Below, one piece after another: positions 44,769 through 55,866 of a stretch of 64,000 nt of DNA (position 1 is the first letter of the stretch; the number at the start of each line of letters is the position of its first letter). Source of the DNA: Nocardioides currus (GTDB lineage Bacteria > Actinomycetota > Actinomycetes > Propionibacteriales > Nocardioidaceae); contig NZ_PYXZ01000001.1 of the NCBI RefSeq assembly GCF_003057875.1, forward strand, positions 620,001 to 684,000. The letters are read 5' to 3'. Both the position numbers and the translations under genes were made by a program. The notes beneath the pieces were generated by a model. The model ran no database searches and was not told where the DNA came from. It saw only the letters and a list, made by a program, of their open reading frames with translations.

Positions 44769-44781
44769 CGCATGGACGCTA
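44760..44781. promoter_or_regulatory. Interlocked divergent leaderless promoters
   Basis: TAAGGT on the plus strand (44760-44765) ends 6 nt before ATG 44772; TAGCGT on the minus strand (44781 to 44776) ends 7 nt before GTG 44768. Each -10 lies inside the other gene's first codons; the starts are 3 bp apart. Confidence 0.45.
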
Positions 44782-45788
44782 CCGCCTCGAGCGACGGATC
44801 CACCTCACCCTCCGGTGCGGACGAGCCGATGATCCTGCTCCAGGGCGTCGGCAAGACCTACGACGACGGCACGGTCGCGGTGCACGAGCTCGACCTCGAC
44901 GTGCGGCGCGGTGAGATGGTCTGCCTCGTCGGTCCGTCGGGGTGCGGCAAGTCCACGACGCTGAAGATGATCAACCGGCTGATCGAGCCGACGACCGGCC
45001 GCATCATCCTCGACGGCACCGACGTCACCGAGTCCGACCCGGTCGAGCTGCGCCGAGGCATCGGCTACGTCATCCAGCAGATCGGGCTGTTCCCGCACCA
45101 GAAGATCATCACCAACGTGATGACCGTGCCGCTGCTGTACGGCGAGTCGAAGTCCACCGCCCGCACGCGCGCCATGGAGCTCCTCGAGACCGTGGGCCTC
45201 GACCCCGCGAAGTACGCCGACCGCTACCCCCACCAGCTCTCCGGCGGCCAGCGCCAACGTGTCGGCGTCGCCCGCGCGCTCGCCGCCAACCCGCCCGTGC
45301 TGCTGATGGACGAGCCCTTCGGCGCGGTCGACCCGGTCGTGCGGCACAAGCTCCAGGACGAGTTCCTGCGCCTCCAGCGCGACCTCGGCAAGACGGTCGT
45401 GCTGGTCACCCACGACATCGACGAGGCGGTCCGGATGGGCGACCGCGTGGCGGTCTTCGCCGTCGGCGGCCGGCTCGCCCAGTTCGCCACGCCGATGGAG
45501 CTGCTCGCCCGGCCGGCCGACGACTTCGTGGCCGACTTCGTGGGCTCGACGCGTGGTCTGCGACGGCTGACCGTGACGCCGCTGCGCGAGGAGCACCTCG
45601 AGCCCATGGACGGCGTCAACGGCGGCCAGCTCGGCGCCGCGATCGACCTCGACTCCTCGCTGGAGGAGGCGCTCGCGGCCCTGCTCCGCGACGACAAGGC
45701 GATGATCGGGGTCAAGCGCGGCTCCCAGTTCGTCGGGGTGCTCACGCCCAACGGGGTGCACCAGGCGCTGCGCGAGTCGCTGCGCTGA
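44772..45788 (+). CDS. OpuC/ProV-type ABC transporter ATP-binding protein
   Basis: A 338-residue ATPase for the betaine/choline-type importer encoded divergently. Walker A is LVGPSGCGKSTTLKMINRL, signature LSGGQRQRVGVARALA, Walker B VLLMDEPFGAVDPVVR. The C-terminal 90 residues contain a single CBS-like region (LREEHLEPMDGV and IGVKRGSQFVGVLTPNG), shorter than the tandem CBS domains of OpuCA, so ionic-strength sensing may differ. ATG 44772 is taken with the leaderless box; a second ATG at 44829 would remove 19 residues outside the ABC fold. Confidence 0.9.
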   Translation: MDATASSDGSTSPSGADEPMILLQGVGKTYDDGTVAVHELDLDVRRGEMVCLVGPSGCGKSTTLKMINRLIEPTTGRIILDGTDVTESDPVELRRGIGYVIQQIGLFPHQKIITNVMTVPLLYGESKSTARTRAMELLETVGLDPAKYADRYPHQLSGGQRQRVGVARALAANPPVLLMDEPFGAVDPVVRHKLQDEFLRLQRDLGKTVVLVTHDIDEAVRMGDRVAVFAVGGRLAQFATPMELLARPADDFVADFVGSTRGLRRLTVTPLREEHLEPMDGVNGGQLGAAIDLDSSLEEALAALLRDDKAMIGVKRGSQFVGVLTPNGVHQALRESLR

Positions 45789-45864
45789 GGTCTGAGCGGC
45801 GTCACTCCGCCCGCGCTACCGGACAGTCGGGTCGACCGGTGCGGTCGCAGACCGCCGTACGGTC

Positions 45865-46212
45865 CGGTAGCGCCGGCGCAGCGGTGCGTGACCGACCTTC
45901 TGCGCGCCGGGAATGTGGGTCACCCACCGCCGGCGGGCGCGTCGCCTGAAACCCGCCGACCAGGCGGTGCGTGAGCCACCGTCCGACCGCGCCGAACGTG
46001 GGTCACTCACCGCCGACGGGAGCGTCGCGGCGGCGTACGGCGCACTCCACGCCACCGGTGCGTGAGCCACGTTCCGGCGATCGCGAACGTGGGTGGGCCA
46101 CCGCTCCCGGGCGGGTCGCGGCAGACTCGCCGCCCCGGCGGTGCGTCAGCCACCGTCCGGCCGCGCCGAACGTGGGTCACCCACCGCCGGCGGGCGCGTC
46201 GCGGCGGCGTAC
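45865..46212. repeat. Hairpin repeat array 3 (four units) between converging genes
   Basis: This 447-bp spacer (45789-46235) holds no gene. Units start GGTGCGT at 45883, 45966, 46057 and 46140 (spacing 83, 91, 83). Left arms are GTGACCGACC, GTGAGCCACC, GTGAGCCACG and GTCAGCCACC; right arms GTGGGTCACCC, GTGGGTCACTC, GTGGGTGGGCC and GTGGGTCACCC. It is the same family as at 7.7 and 24.4 kb. The transporter ATPase ends on the left and the GNAT gene on the right. Confidence 0.82.
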
Positions 46213-46235
46213 GGCGACGGGCGACACCGCCCGGC

Positions 46236-47300
46236 CTAGCTGACCGGCACCTCCCGGTGCCACGACTCGGTGACGTACTTCGTCCCCCAGCCCATCGCGG
46301 TGTAGAGCCCGTCGGCGCCGGTGGGCGAGTCGGCGTCGACCTCGAGCCCGACGCGGTCGCGCCCGCGGGCGGCGGCGTCGGCGATGATCGTGTGCAGCAG
46401 GCCCTTCGCGACGCCGCGGCCGCGGGCGGTGTCGAGGACGCCGAGGTAGGAGACGTAGGAGCCGTCGGGCCCCTGGCTCGACTCGCTGACGGTGCCGACC
46501 AGGGCACCGGCCGGCTCCCCGTCCACGAGCGCCAGCCACCAGTGGTCCCAGCGGTGGCCGGGGTCCTCACGCAGCCGGTGGATGAACTCCTGGAAGGTCT
46601 CCTCGGCGGAGTTGAAGTGGTCGGTGAAGGCGCCCTCGAGCACCTCGTGGACCGCCCGCAGGTCGGCCTCGTCGGGCAGGCCGCCGGCCTCGCGGCGTAC
46701 GAGCCGGAACTCGACGCCGTCCCTGCTCCACGCCTCGGGGTAGGCCACCAGCTCGACCTCCTCCGGCTCGACCGAGCGGCTCATCTGCCACCAGGTGCGC
46801 ACGCAGGTGAAGCCCGCGCGCTCGAGCCACGCGTGCTGGCGCTCGTCGTCGGCGAAGGCGCCGGTGTCGATCTGCTGGACCTCGAGCCCCCGCTCGGCGC
46901 CGACCTGGCGAGCCTGGGCCTCGGCCCAGGCGAAGAGGACGTCGGAGCACCGCGTCGCCACGTCGTCGGCGAGCGTGCGGTCGACGATGTGGACGTAGAG
47001 CATCCGGCCCTCGGCGCGGTCGTGGACACTGCCCCACGCACGGATGGTGCCGGTGTCGTCGCGCACGACGACGTTCTCGCGGGTCTCGAGGCCGTGCACC
47101 TCGACGAGCACGTCCTCCTCCGAGCCGCTCGCCCAGCCCCGGGCGGCGCGCTCGTGGGCCCGGAGCAGCTCGGTGAGGCGCTCGACCTCGGCCGGGGCGT
47201 CACCGTCGACGGAGTCCGCCTGCCAACCGGCCGGGAGGCCAGGATCCTCGGGCAGTGCCTCGGCGGGATCGCTCTCGAACCGGTTGTCCTCAGGAATCAC
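46236..47300 (-). CDS. GNAT family N-acetyltransferase (tandem domains)
   Basis: A 354-residue protein with two GNAT modules. The C-terminal one is active-looking: YVSYLGVLDTARGRGVAKGLL carries the acetyl-CoA-binding R/Q-x-x-G-x-G/A pattern. The N-terminal one, ending near residue 165, has lost the signature (VHIVDRTLADDVATRCSDVL). Tandem degenerate/active pairs are typical of MshD-like enzymes, but no mycothiol context is present, so the acceptor is unknown. Start GTG 47298-47300. It closes the folate operon direction. Confidence 0.83.
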   Translation of the reverse strand: MIPEDNRFESDPAEALPEDPGLPAGWQADSVDGDAPAEVERLTELLRAHERAARGWASGSEEDVLVEVHGLETRENVVVRDDTGTIRAWGSVHDRAEGRMLYVHIVDRTLADDVATRCSDVLFAWAEAQARQVGAERGLEVQQIDTGAFADDERQHAWLERAGFTCVRTWWQMSRSVEPEEVELVAYPEAWSRDGVEFRLVRREAGGLPDEADLRAVHEVLEGAFTDHFNSAEETFQEFIHRLREDPGHRWDHWWLALVDGEPAGALVGTVSESSQGPDGSYVSYLGVLDTARGRGVAKGLLHTIIADAAARGRDRVGLEVDADSPTGADGLYTAMGWGTKYVTESWHREVPVS

Positions 47301-47344
47301 GTCGCACGATTCTGCCCTAGCGGGGGCAGCCCCGGACGGGTGGC

Positions 47345-47983
47345 TCAGGCGGAGCTGGCGCGCTTGCGCGTCGCGGCGGCCTGCCAGGAGGCCAGCTCGG
47401 CCTTCAGCACGTCGAGCTCGGCCTCGAGCTCGGAGACGAGCACGATCGCCTCGGCGGCGCGGTCCTCCGACGAGCTCAGCGAGCGCTCGAGCCCGGCCAC
47501 CGCGTCGGCCTGCTCGCGGCCCTCGCGCTCGGCCAGCTCGGCCCGGCGGGCCTCGGCGTTGACCTTGCGGGTCTGCTCGGCGACCTGGCGCTGCGCGTCG
47601 GCCAGCGCCACCTCGAGGCTGGAGATGACCTCCTCGCGGGCGTTGATCTTGCGGCGCATGTCGAGCGCGAAGGCCATGTTCTCGGCCGTACGGCGATCGG
47701 TCAGCGTCGCGTAGGCCTGGGCCTGGGCCGCGCGGTCGCGGGCGGCCTCGACGCGCGCGTCGGCCAGCTCGGAGTGCGTGATCTTCGTGGCCGCGGCACC
47801 CAGCACCACGCCGAGCACGGCGGCGACGGTGATCAGCAGCGTCGACCCGGAGGCCACGGCACCCACCACCAGCACGGCGGAGAGCACCAGCAGGGCGACC
47901 GCGACACTCAGGCGGGTGCTGCGCTGGCGACGACGCGCAGTCGTGCGGGACGACTGTGACTGCTGGGGCTGGTGGGAAGACAT
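47345..47983 (-). CDS. Membrane-anchored coiled-coil protein, unknown function
   Basis: A 212-residue protein. A Gln/Ser/Arg-rich N-terminus is followed by two hydrophobic segments (about 25-44 and 47-64) and then a long heptad-rich coiled coil to the end (NAEARRAELAEREGREQADA). No known domain. ATG 47981-47983 follows TAGCCT by 6 nt, so it may have its own leaderless promoter downstream of the folate genes. In some relatives a similar protein follows DUF3180. Confidence 0.68.
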   Translation of the reverse strand: MSSHQPQQSQSSRTTARRRQRSTRLSVAVALLVLSAVLVVGAVASGSTLLITVAAVLGVVLGAAATKITHSELADARVEAARDRAAQAQAYATLTDRRTAENMAFALDMRRKINAREEVISSLEVALADAQRQVAEQTRKVNAEARRAELAEREGREQADAVAGLERSLSSSEDRAAEAIVLVSELEAELDVLKAELASWQAAATRKRASSA

Positions 47984-47992
47984 GGGGTCAGG

Positions 47993-48475
47993 CTAGGGCG
48001 CCTGGTCGTCGGAAGGGACGCGACACGCGCGCTCGAGGGCGAGTGAGGCGAGCATCATCAGCAGCGCCCCGACCGCGGCGACCCCGCAGCGGACCAGGCG
48101 TTCGTCGGCGAGCTCGGAGGCGTCGCCCAGCCAGGTCACGGCGTAGCCCGCATAGCCACCGGCCGCCAGCGCACCGACGAGGGCGCACGCGCGGGCGAGC
48201 ACCAGCCGGTTGACGGCCCGGTCGCCCTCCAGCCTGCGTCGGTGCACGTGGATGGTCTGCCAGGTGTGCCACGCGACGTACGCCAGGACGGCGGCCACGA
48301 AGACCAGCGCCAGCGCCTGGATCCACGTGACGTACGGCGCCGTGCCGCCCAGCCGCACGGAGACGGGCCGCAGCAGCCACCCGCCGACCAGCCCGACCAC
48401 CGCCGCGAGGGCCAGCGACGCGCCCGTGGTGGGCCGCAGGTGACCTTCCGGTGGCGGGACCGGGTCCTGCGTCAC
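47993..48475 (-). CDS. DUF3180 family membrane protein
   Basis: A 160-residue protein with four membrane spans, containing the conserved start of the family after TTGASLALAAVVGLVGGWLL. DUF3180 proteins are found almost only in actinobacteria directly after folK, where they are of unknown function. Its ATG overlaps the folK stop (ATGA), confirming the usual folate operon link. Confidence 0.88.
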   Translation of the reverse strand: MTQDPVPPPEGHLRPTTGASLALAAVVGLVGGWLLRPVSVRLGGTAPYVTWIQALALVFVAAVLAYVAWHTWQTIHVHRRRLEGDRAVNRLVLARACALVGALAAGGYAGYAVTWLGDASELADERLVRCGVAAVGALLMMLASLALERACRVPSDDQAP

Positions 48476-49044
48476 TGGACCTCGAGCACCAGATCGTCGC
48501 GCTTGGTGATGCCGGAGCCGTCGATCTCGGCGAGCAGGTCGGCGATCGCACCCCGGTCGGGGAACGTGGCGTCGGGCTCCAGGTCGTGCCAGGGCTGCAG
48601 CACGAAGGCGCGCTCGTGGGCACGCGGGTGGGGCAGCCGCAGGAAGTCGTCGTCGGCCCGGCGGTCGCCGACGACGATCAGGTCGACGTCGAGGGTGCGG
48701 GGCGCGTTGCGCACCTCGCTGCGCTCGCGGTCGAAGGCGTCCTCGACGGCCAGGGCGCGCTCCATCAGGCGAGCGGCGGGCAGCGTGGTGTCGGCCAGCA
48801 CGACGGCGTTGAGGAACTTCGGGGCGTCCTCGACCGGGGAGTCGACCGGCTCGGTCTCGTAGACCGGTGAGACGCCGGTGACGAAGAAGTCGGGAGTGTC
48901 GGCCAGGGCGTCGACGGCTCCTTGCAGTGCAGCGAAACGCTCTCCGAGATTGGAACCGAGAGCGACCACCACCCGGCGGATCGGGTGCATCTCCCCGGTG
49001 AGGGAGTCGGCATCCACGATGTTGGGGTTGGGGGTCTCAGTCAT
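48472..49044 (-). CDS. folK: 2-amino-4-hydroxy-6-hydroxymethyldihydropteridine diphosphokinase
   Basis: A 190-residue pyrophosphokinase of folate synthesis, activating hydroxymethyldihydropterin with ATP. Motifs: VVVALGSNLGERFAALQGAV, SPVYETEPVD, FLNAVVLADT, and the ATP/Mg site APRTLDVDLIVVGDRR followed by LPHPRAHERAFVLQPW. Starts about 15 residues before the core. Part of folE-P-B-K. Confidence 0.95.
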   Translation of the reverse strand: MTETPNPNIVDADSLTGEMHPIRRVVVALGSNLGERFAALQGAVDALADTPDFFVTGVSPVYETEPVDSPVEDAPKFLNAVVLADTTLPAARLMERALAVEDAFDRERSEVRNAPRTLDVDLIVVGDRRADDDFLRLPHPRAHERAFVLQPWHDLEPDATFPDRGAIADLLAEIDGSGITKRDDLVLEVQ

Positions 49045-49071
49045 GTGTGGCCCTCGTCTAGTGATGGGTGT

Positions 49072-49434
49072 CTAGGGGTTGTTCCTGGTGATCGTCAGCG
49101 TGACGTCCGCGAACGTCGCCTCGATCGGTGCGTCCGGTTTGTGGATCGTCACGCGGGCCCATTCAACACGACCGTCCGCAAGGCACACGTCCGAGATGCG
49201 CTGGGCCACCGTCTCGATCAGATCGACGGGATCGGACTCGACGGCGGCTTTGACCCGCGCCACGAGGCTTCCGTAGTCGACCGTGTCCTGCAAGTCGTCG
49301 GAGGCCGCCGCGGGGGCGGTGTCGAGCCCCAGCGTGAGGTCGATGACGAAGGTCTGGCCCTCGCGTCGCTCGAACTCGAAGACGCCGTGGTGGGCGAAGC
49401 ACTCGACCCCGGTGATGGTCAGCTCGTCGGTCAC
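49072..49434 (-). CDS. folB: Dihydroneopterin aldolase
   Basis: A 120-residue aldolase producing hydroxymethyldihydropterin. The signature is ITGVECFAHHGVFEFERREGQ; the catalytic Lys is in TIHKPDAPIEATFADV. Start GTG 49432-49434 overlaps the folP stop (GTGA). Length is typical. Confidence 0.95.
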   Translation of the reverse strand: MTDELTITGVECFAHHGVFEFERREGQTFVIDLTLGLDTAPAAASDDLQDTVDYGSLVARVKAAVESDPVDLIETVAQRISDVCLADGRVEWARVTIHKPDAPIEATFADVTLTITRNNP

Positions 49435-50276
49435 GGGAGCACACCTTGCCGTACGCCGCCGAGCGCCTCGACGACGGCCAGCGCGTCGCACGTCGCGCGC
49501 ACGTCGTGCACGCGCAGGCACTCCACCCCGCGGCTGGCCAGCAGGGCCACCAGGGCCGCGTGGGCGAACTCCCGCTCCCCCACGTCGCGCGGTGCGCCGT
49601 CGGCTGCGAGGAGCGAGCCGAGGAACGACTTGCGGCTCGCGCCGACGAGCAGCGGCTGCCCGAGCGACTCCAGCGCGTCCAGGCCGCGGAGCAGCTGCCA
49701 GTTGTGGGCGGCCGTCTTGGCGAAGCCCAGGCCCGGGTCGAGGAGGACTCGCTCCGCCTCGATCCCCGCGGCGAGCACCGCCTCCAGGCGCTCGCCGAGC
49801 TCGCGGCGTACGCCCTCGACGACGCCGTCGGGGCCGTAGTCGGTGAAGGCCTGCATGGTGGTGGAGTGGGCGCGCCAGTGCATCGCGACGTACGTCGCCG
49901 TGCTGGCGGCCACGACGTCGAGGATCTCCGGGTCGGCCAGCCCACCGGACACGTCGTTGACGACCTGCGCCCCCGCGGCCAGCGCCGCGGCGGCCACCTC
50001 GGCGCGCATCGTGTCGACCGAGACGACGGCGCCGCCCTGCGCCAGCTCGGTGATGACGGGGACGACGCGGTCGAGCTCCTCGCCGACCTCGGGGCGGATC
50101 GCGCCCGGGCGGGTGGACTCGCCGCCGATGTCGAGCAGGTCGGCCCCGTCGGCGAGCAGCTCACGGGCGTGCGCGACGGCGTGGTCGGTGTCGGCCCAGC
50201 GTCCTCCGTCGGAGAAGGAGTCGGGCGTGACGTTGACGATCCCCATCACCCGCGGGCGGGAGGGGAGGGTGCTCAT
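49431..50276 (-). CDS. folP: Dihydropteroate synthase
   Basis: A 281-residue TIM-barrel enzyme joining hydroxymethyldihydropterin pyrophosphate with p-aminobenzoate; it is the sulfonamide target. Motifs: [48 protein letters not shown] and [15 protein letters not shown] 50274-50276 overlaps the folE stop (ATGA). Confidence 0.96.
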   Translation of the reverse strand: MSTLPSRPRVMGIVNVTPDSFSDGGRWADTDHAVAHARELLADGADLLDIGGESTRPGAIRPEVGEELDRVVPVITELAQGGAVVSVDTMRAEVAAAALAAGAQVVNDVSGGLADPEILDVVAASTATYVAMHWRAHSTTMQAFTDYGPDGVVEGVRRELGERLEAVLAAGIEAERVLLDPGLGFAKTAAHNWQLLRGLDALESLGQPLLVGASRKSFLGSLLAADGAPRDVGEREFAHAALVALLASRGVECLRVHDVRATCDALAVVEALGGVRQGVLP

Positions 50277-50877
50277 CGTCGTGAGTTGATCAGGGCCATC
50301 GCCTCGGCGCGGGTGGCCTGCTTGGTCAGCATGGTGCCGCGCACGGCGCTGGTGATGGTGCGCGCGCCGGCCTTGCGGACCCCGCGCATGGTCATGCAGA
50401 GGTGCTCGGCCTCGATCACCACGATGACGCCGCGGGCGTCGAGGATGTCCATGAGCGCGTCGGCGACCTGGGTGGTCAGCCGCTCCTGGACCTGGGGACG
50501 CTTGGCGTAGACGTCGACGAGCCGGGCCAGCTTGGACAGGCCGGTGATCTTGCCCGTGGCGGCCGGGATGTAGCCGACGTGCGCGACCCCCGTGAACGGC
50601 ACCAGGTGGTGCTCGCACATCGACCACAGCTCGATGTCGCGGACCAGGACCATCTCGTCGTGGCCGAGGTCGAAGGTCGTGGTGAGCACGTCCTCCGGGC
50701 GCTGGCGCAGGCCCTGCGTCAGCTCGGCGTAGGCCCGCGCCACCCGCGCGGGGGTGTCGCGGAGCCCCTCGCGGTCGGGGTCCTCGCCGATGGCCGCGAG
50801 GAGCTCACGGACCGCGGCCTCGGCCCGGTCGTGGTCGAAGTCGGGGACGTCGCGCTCCTCGAGGCTGATCGGGTCGG

Positions 50878-50881
<4 letters not shown>
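50273..50881 (-). CDS. folE: GTP cyclohydrolase I
   Basis: A 202-residue zinc enzyme that starts folate synthesis from GTP. Visible zinc ligands: [11 protein letters not shown] (Cys, His) and [13 protein letters not shown] (Cys). Substrate-binding block is [20 protein letters not shown]. Its start overlaps the ftsH stop (ATGA), so the protease gene and folate genes form one operon, as in mycobacteria. Confidence 0.97.
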
Positions 50882-52932
<2,051 letters not shown>

Positions 52933-53052
52933 CTTTCGCCGGAGTTGATCGGGAGTGACGCGACGCTACATGGTCGAGCCAGCTCCCTGTCTTGGTCACA
53001 CGAGTGCATTGTTTCAGGCGGGGTGAAGCGGGGCCCGCACCGACGGCGTCGG

Positions 53053-53604
53053 TCAGGAGTAGACGTGCGGCGCCAGCGTCCCGATGTCGCGCAGGTTGCG
53101 GTAGGTCTCGCGGTAGTCCAGGCCGTACCCCACGACGAACTCGTTGGGGATGTCCCACCCGACGTACTTCGGCTCCACCGGCATGCTCAGCGCCTCCGGC
53201 TTGCGGAGCAGGGTCGCGATCTCGACGCTCGCCGGACCGCGGCTGCCGAGGCTGTTGACCAGCCAGCTCAGCGTCAGGCCGGTGTCGATGATCTCGTCGA
53301 CGATGAGCACGTGGCGCCCGGTGATGTCGGTGTCGAGGTCCTTGAGGATCCGCACGACGCCGCTGGACTTGGTGCCCGAGCCGTAGGAGCTGATCGCCAT
53401 CCAGTCCATCTCGACGTGGCGCGGCAGGGCCCGCGACAGGTCGGCCATCACCATCACCGCGCCGCGCAGGACCCCGACCATGAGCAGGTCCTGGCCCTCG
53501 TAGTCCGCGGCGATCTGGACGGCCATCTCGCCCAGCCGCTCCTGGATCTGCGCTTCGGTGAACAGCACGTTGACGAGGTCGTTCTCCACGTGGGCTGAGT
53601 CCAT
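53053..53604 (-). CDS. hpt: Hypoxanthine phosphoribosyltransferase
   Basis: A 183-residue purine salvage enzyme. The PRPP-binding motif is HVLIVDEIIDTGLTLSWLV; the purine-contact region includes EPKYVGWDIPNEFVVGYGLD. ATG 53602-53604 follows TACGCT (53611-53616, minus strand) by 6 nt, a leaderless start. The tilS-hpt-ftsH order is widely conserved in bacteria. Confidence 0.96.
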   Translation of the reverse strand: MDSAHVENDLVNVLFTEAQIQERLGEMAVQIAADYEGQDLLMVGVLRGAVMVMADLSRALPRHVEMDWMAISSYGSGTKSSGVVRILKDLDTDITGRHVLIVDEIIDTGLTLSWLVNSLGSRGPASVEIATLLRKPEALSMPVEPKYVGWDIPNEFVVGYGLDYRETYRNLRDIGTLAPHVYS

Positions 53605-53650
53605 GGCGTCAGCGTAGGGGCTGGCGCGGGTCGACTCACCCGTGGGCAGC

Positions 53651-53711
53651 ACACGTGTAGGACTTGTGTCCCTGACAGGCGCGGCTGAGGGGCCAGAAGT
53701 CCTACACGTGT
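53651..53711. terminator. 15-bp perfect inverted repeat at the tilS stop
   Basis: ACACGTGTAGGACTT (53651-53665) and AAGTCCTACACGTGT (53697-53711) are exact reverse complements with a 31-nt loop. The tilS stop TAG (53702-53704) lies in the right arm. It ends about 35 bp before the hpt promoter. Confidence 0.7.
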
Positions 53712-54685
53712 GTCGGTGCGGGCTCGACGACGAGCAGGTCACCGCGGCGTACGGCGCGGAGGTGCCCGGGCAGGTCGATCCACTTCTGCCCACGCCAGTG
53801 CGTGAGGAGCGCGTCGACCGCCAGCACGTGCTCGTGGAAGAGCTCGGCGGGCGGGGCGCCGGCCGCGAGCGCGGCGGCCCGGACCACCCGCCGCCGGAGC
53901 GCGGGCGGCTGGTCGGCCAGTCGCGGCACCGACAGCCCGTCGGGGCCGGCCACCTCCGCGAGCAGGGCGTCGGCCAGGTCGTCGAGCAGTGCCGTGTCGT
54001 CGCGGAGCTGGTCGGCGGTGCGGGCGAGCGCGCGGGCCACGCCGGGACCGAGCTCCTCCTCGAGCAGCGGCAGGACCGTGCGACGCACGCGCACCCGCGT
54101 GAAGGAGGGGTCCGCGTTGTGCGGGTCCTCCCACACCTCCAGTCCCTCGACCCGGCAGGCGGTGAGCGTGTCGTCACGGCGTACGTCGAGGAGCGGGCGT
54201 GCGAAGACGTCGAACCCGCGCCGCATGCCGGCCAGCGAGCGGCCGCCCGAGCCACGGGCCAGGCCGAGCAGCACCGTCTCGGCCTGGTCGTCGAGGGTGT
54301 GCCCGAGCAGCACGAGGGCCGCAGGCAGCCGCTGGGCGACCTCCTCCAGGACGGCGTACCGGGCCTGCCGGGCGGCCGCCTCCGGGCCGACGCCGGCCGC
54401 GTCCACGACCACCGTCGCGGTCATCGTCTCGTCGGCCCCGATCGACGCCATCTGCGCCACGACGTCGCCCGCGTGCTCGGCCGAGCCGGGCTGGAGGCCG
54501 TGGTCGACGGTCACGCCGACCACGCGCAGGGCCCTCGACCGGGCCTCGAACACCGTGGCGGACAGCAGGGCGAGCGAGTCGGCTCCCCCGCTGCAGGCCA
54601 CCACGACCGTCGCACCGGGGTCGAGCGGCTCGAGGACCGCGCGCACGCCGCGGCGTACGAGCGCGATCGAGGGGTGCAGGGTCAA
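53702..54685 (-). CDS. tilS: tRNA(Ile)-lysidine synthase
   Basis: A 327-residue enzyme that modifies the wobble cytidine of tRNA-Ile (CAU anticodon) to lysidine. The PP-loop is VVVACSGGADSLALLSATVF. The N-terminal catalytic part is complete, followed by a helical tRNA-binding domain; the long C-terminal domain of E. coli TilS is absent, as in other actinobacteria. The start is TTG 54683-54685 with AAGGAGG upstream. A 52-codon open frame fills the spacer before it and ends with TTGA at this start. Confidence 0.94.
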   Translation of the reverse strand: MTLHPSIALVRRGVRAVLEPLDPGATVVVACSGGADSLALLSATVFEARSRALRVVGVTVDHGLQPGSAEHAGDVVAQMASIGADETMTATVVVDAAGVGPEAAARQARYAVLEEVAQRLPAALVLLGHTLDDQAETVLLGLARGSGGRSLAGMRRGFDVFARPLLDVRRDDTLTACRVEGLEVWEDPHNADPSFTRVRVRRTVLPLLEEELGPGVARALARTADQLRDDTALLDDLADALLAEVAGPDGLSVPRLADQPPALRRRVVRAAALAAGAPPAELFHEHVLAVDALLTHWRGQKWIDLPGHLRAVRRGDLLVVEPAPTHV

Positions 54686-54840
54686 GGCATGCCTCCTTGT
54701 CCTCGGCCGTCGCGAGCGTCGTCCGGGGCGTGCGATGGCAAGGCGGAGGAGGGAGACATGACGGAGTCATGGCGACTGACGACAACGCAGCCAGCGTGCG
54801 TGCCGGGCGGCGCGCAGCAGGCCACGGGACGAGGAGTCAT
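54682..54840 (-). other. Open reading spacer (52 codons) between metalloprotease and tilS
   Basis: The 158-bp spacer is entirely covered by one frame: ATG 54838-54840, TGA 54682-54684, overlapping the tilS TTG as TTGA. The product would start MTPRPVACCAPPGTHAGC. It shares with the MIRU-like elements the overlap logic, but not their sequence. CATGACTCC occurs twice in it (54840 and 54770). Whether it is translated is unknown. Confidence 0.4.
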
Positions 54841-54843
54841 GCC

Positions 54844-55866
54844 TTAAAGCACCCGGGTGATCCAGGCGGCCGGGTCCTCGATCTCCGCCTTGGAGGGGAG
54901 GTTGGCCGGCGACGCCCAGACCGCGTTGAACTGCTCCATGCCGACCTTGTCGACGACCTGGTTCACGAAGGAGGCGCCGTCGCGGTACTGCGCCATCTTG
55001 GCGTCGAGGCCGAGCAGCCGGCGCAGGACGCGGTCGAGGGTGCCGATGCCCTTGCGGCGCTCGTTGAAGGAGCGGCGGATCTTGTCGACCGACGGGATCA
55101 CGCTCGGCCCGACGCCGTCCATCACCACGTCGGCGTGGCCCTCGAGCAGCGACATCACCCCGGTGATGCGGTCGAGGATCTCGCGCTGCTCCGGCGTGCT
55201 CATCACGTCCATCAGGCTGCCGCCGCCACGCACGGCCTCGGAGATGCGGCGGACGGCGTCCTCGGCGAGCCGGGTGGGCTCGATGCTCTGGGTCAGCGCG
55301 GTCATCTCGGAGAAGAGGTGGTCACGCATCCACGGCACGGCCGTGAACTGCACCCGGTGGGTCTCCTCGTGCAGGCAGACCCAGAGGCGGAAGTCGGTGG
55401 GGTCGGCGCCGATCTCGCGCTCGACGTGCACGATGTTGGGCGCGACGAGCAGCAGCCGCCCCGACGGGTCGTGGAAGGGGTCGAACTGGCCCAGCACCTT
55501 GGTGCCGAGGAAGCCGAGCAGCAGGCCGACCTCGGCACCGGTGACCCGCGAGCCGATGGCGACCGAGAGCCCTGAGGGCGAGGCGCCCTTCTTCTCGTTC
55601 ACGCGGGCGATCATCGGCTCGATGATCGTGGCGAAACCGTCGGCGTTGGCCTGCACCCAGCCACGGCGGTCGACGACGAGCACCGGCGCGGTGTGCTCGG
55701 CGGCGACGAGACCGGTGAACTCCCGCACCAGCCCGGTCGAGCGGTCGGCACCGGCCCGCAGCTCGGCGACGGTGGCGGCGGCGACGTCGGCCTGCACCGC
55801 GGGGCCGTCCCCGGCCACCCTGGCGCCGAGGTTCACCGCGAAGTCCCAGTCGACGAGTCCACTCAT
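54844..55866 (-). CDS. Zinc-dependent metalloprotease, F420-biosynthesis-associated family (DUF2342-like)
   Basis: A 340-residue protein with a zincin motif HEETHRVQF near residue 167 and a third-ligand-type region further on (LLEGHADVVMDGVG). It matches the family noted as co-occurring with coenzyme F420 biosynthesis. ATG 55864-55866 overlaps the stop of the mini-ORF in element B2. It lies in the conserved dacB-metalloprotease-tilS-hpt order of actinobacteria. Its substrate is unknown. Confidence 0.87.
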   Translation of the reverse strand: MSGLVDWDFAVNLGARVAGDGPAVQADVAAATVAELRAGADRSTGLVREFTGLVAAEHTAPVLVVDRRGWVQANADGFATIIEPMIARVNEKKGASPSGLSVAIGSRVTGAEVGLLLGFLGTKVLGQFDPFHDPSGRLLLVAPNIVHVEREIGADPTDFRLWVCLHEETHRVQFTAVPWMRDHLFSEMTALTQSIEPTRLAEDAVRRISEAVRGGGSLMDVMSTPEQREILDRITGVMSLLEGHADVVMDGVGPSVIPSVDKIRRSFNERRKGIGTLDRVLRRLLGLDAKMAQYRDGASFVNQVVDKVGMEQFNAVWASPANLPSKAEIEDPAAWITRVL

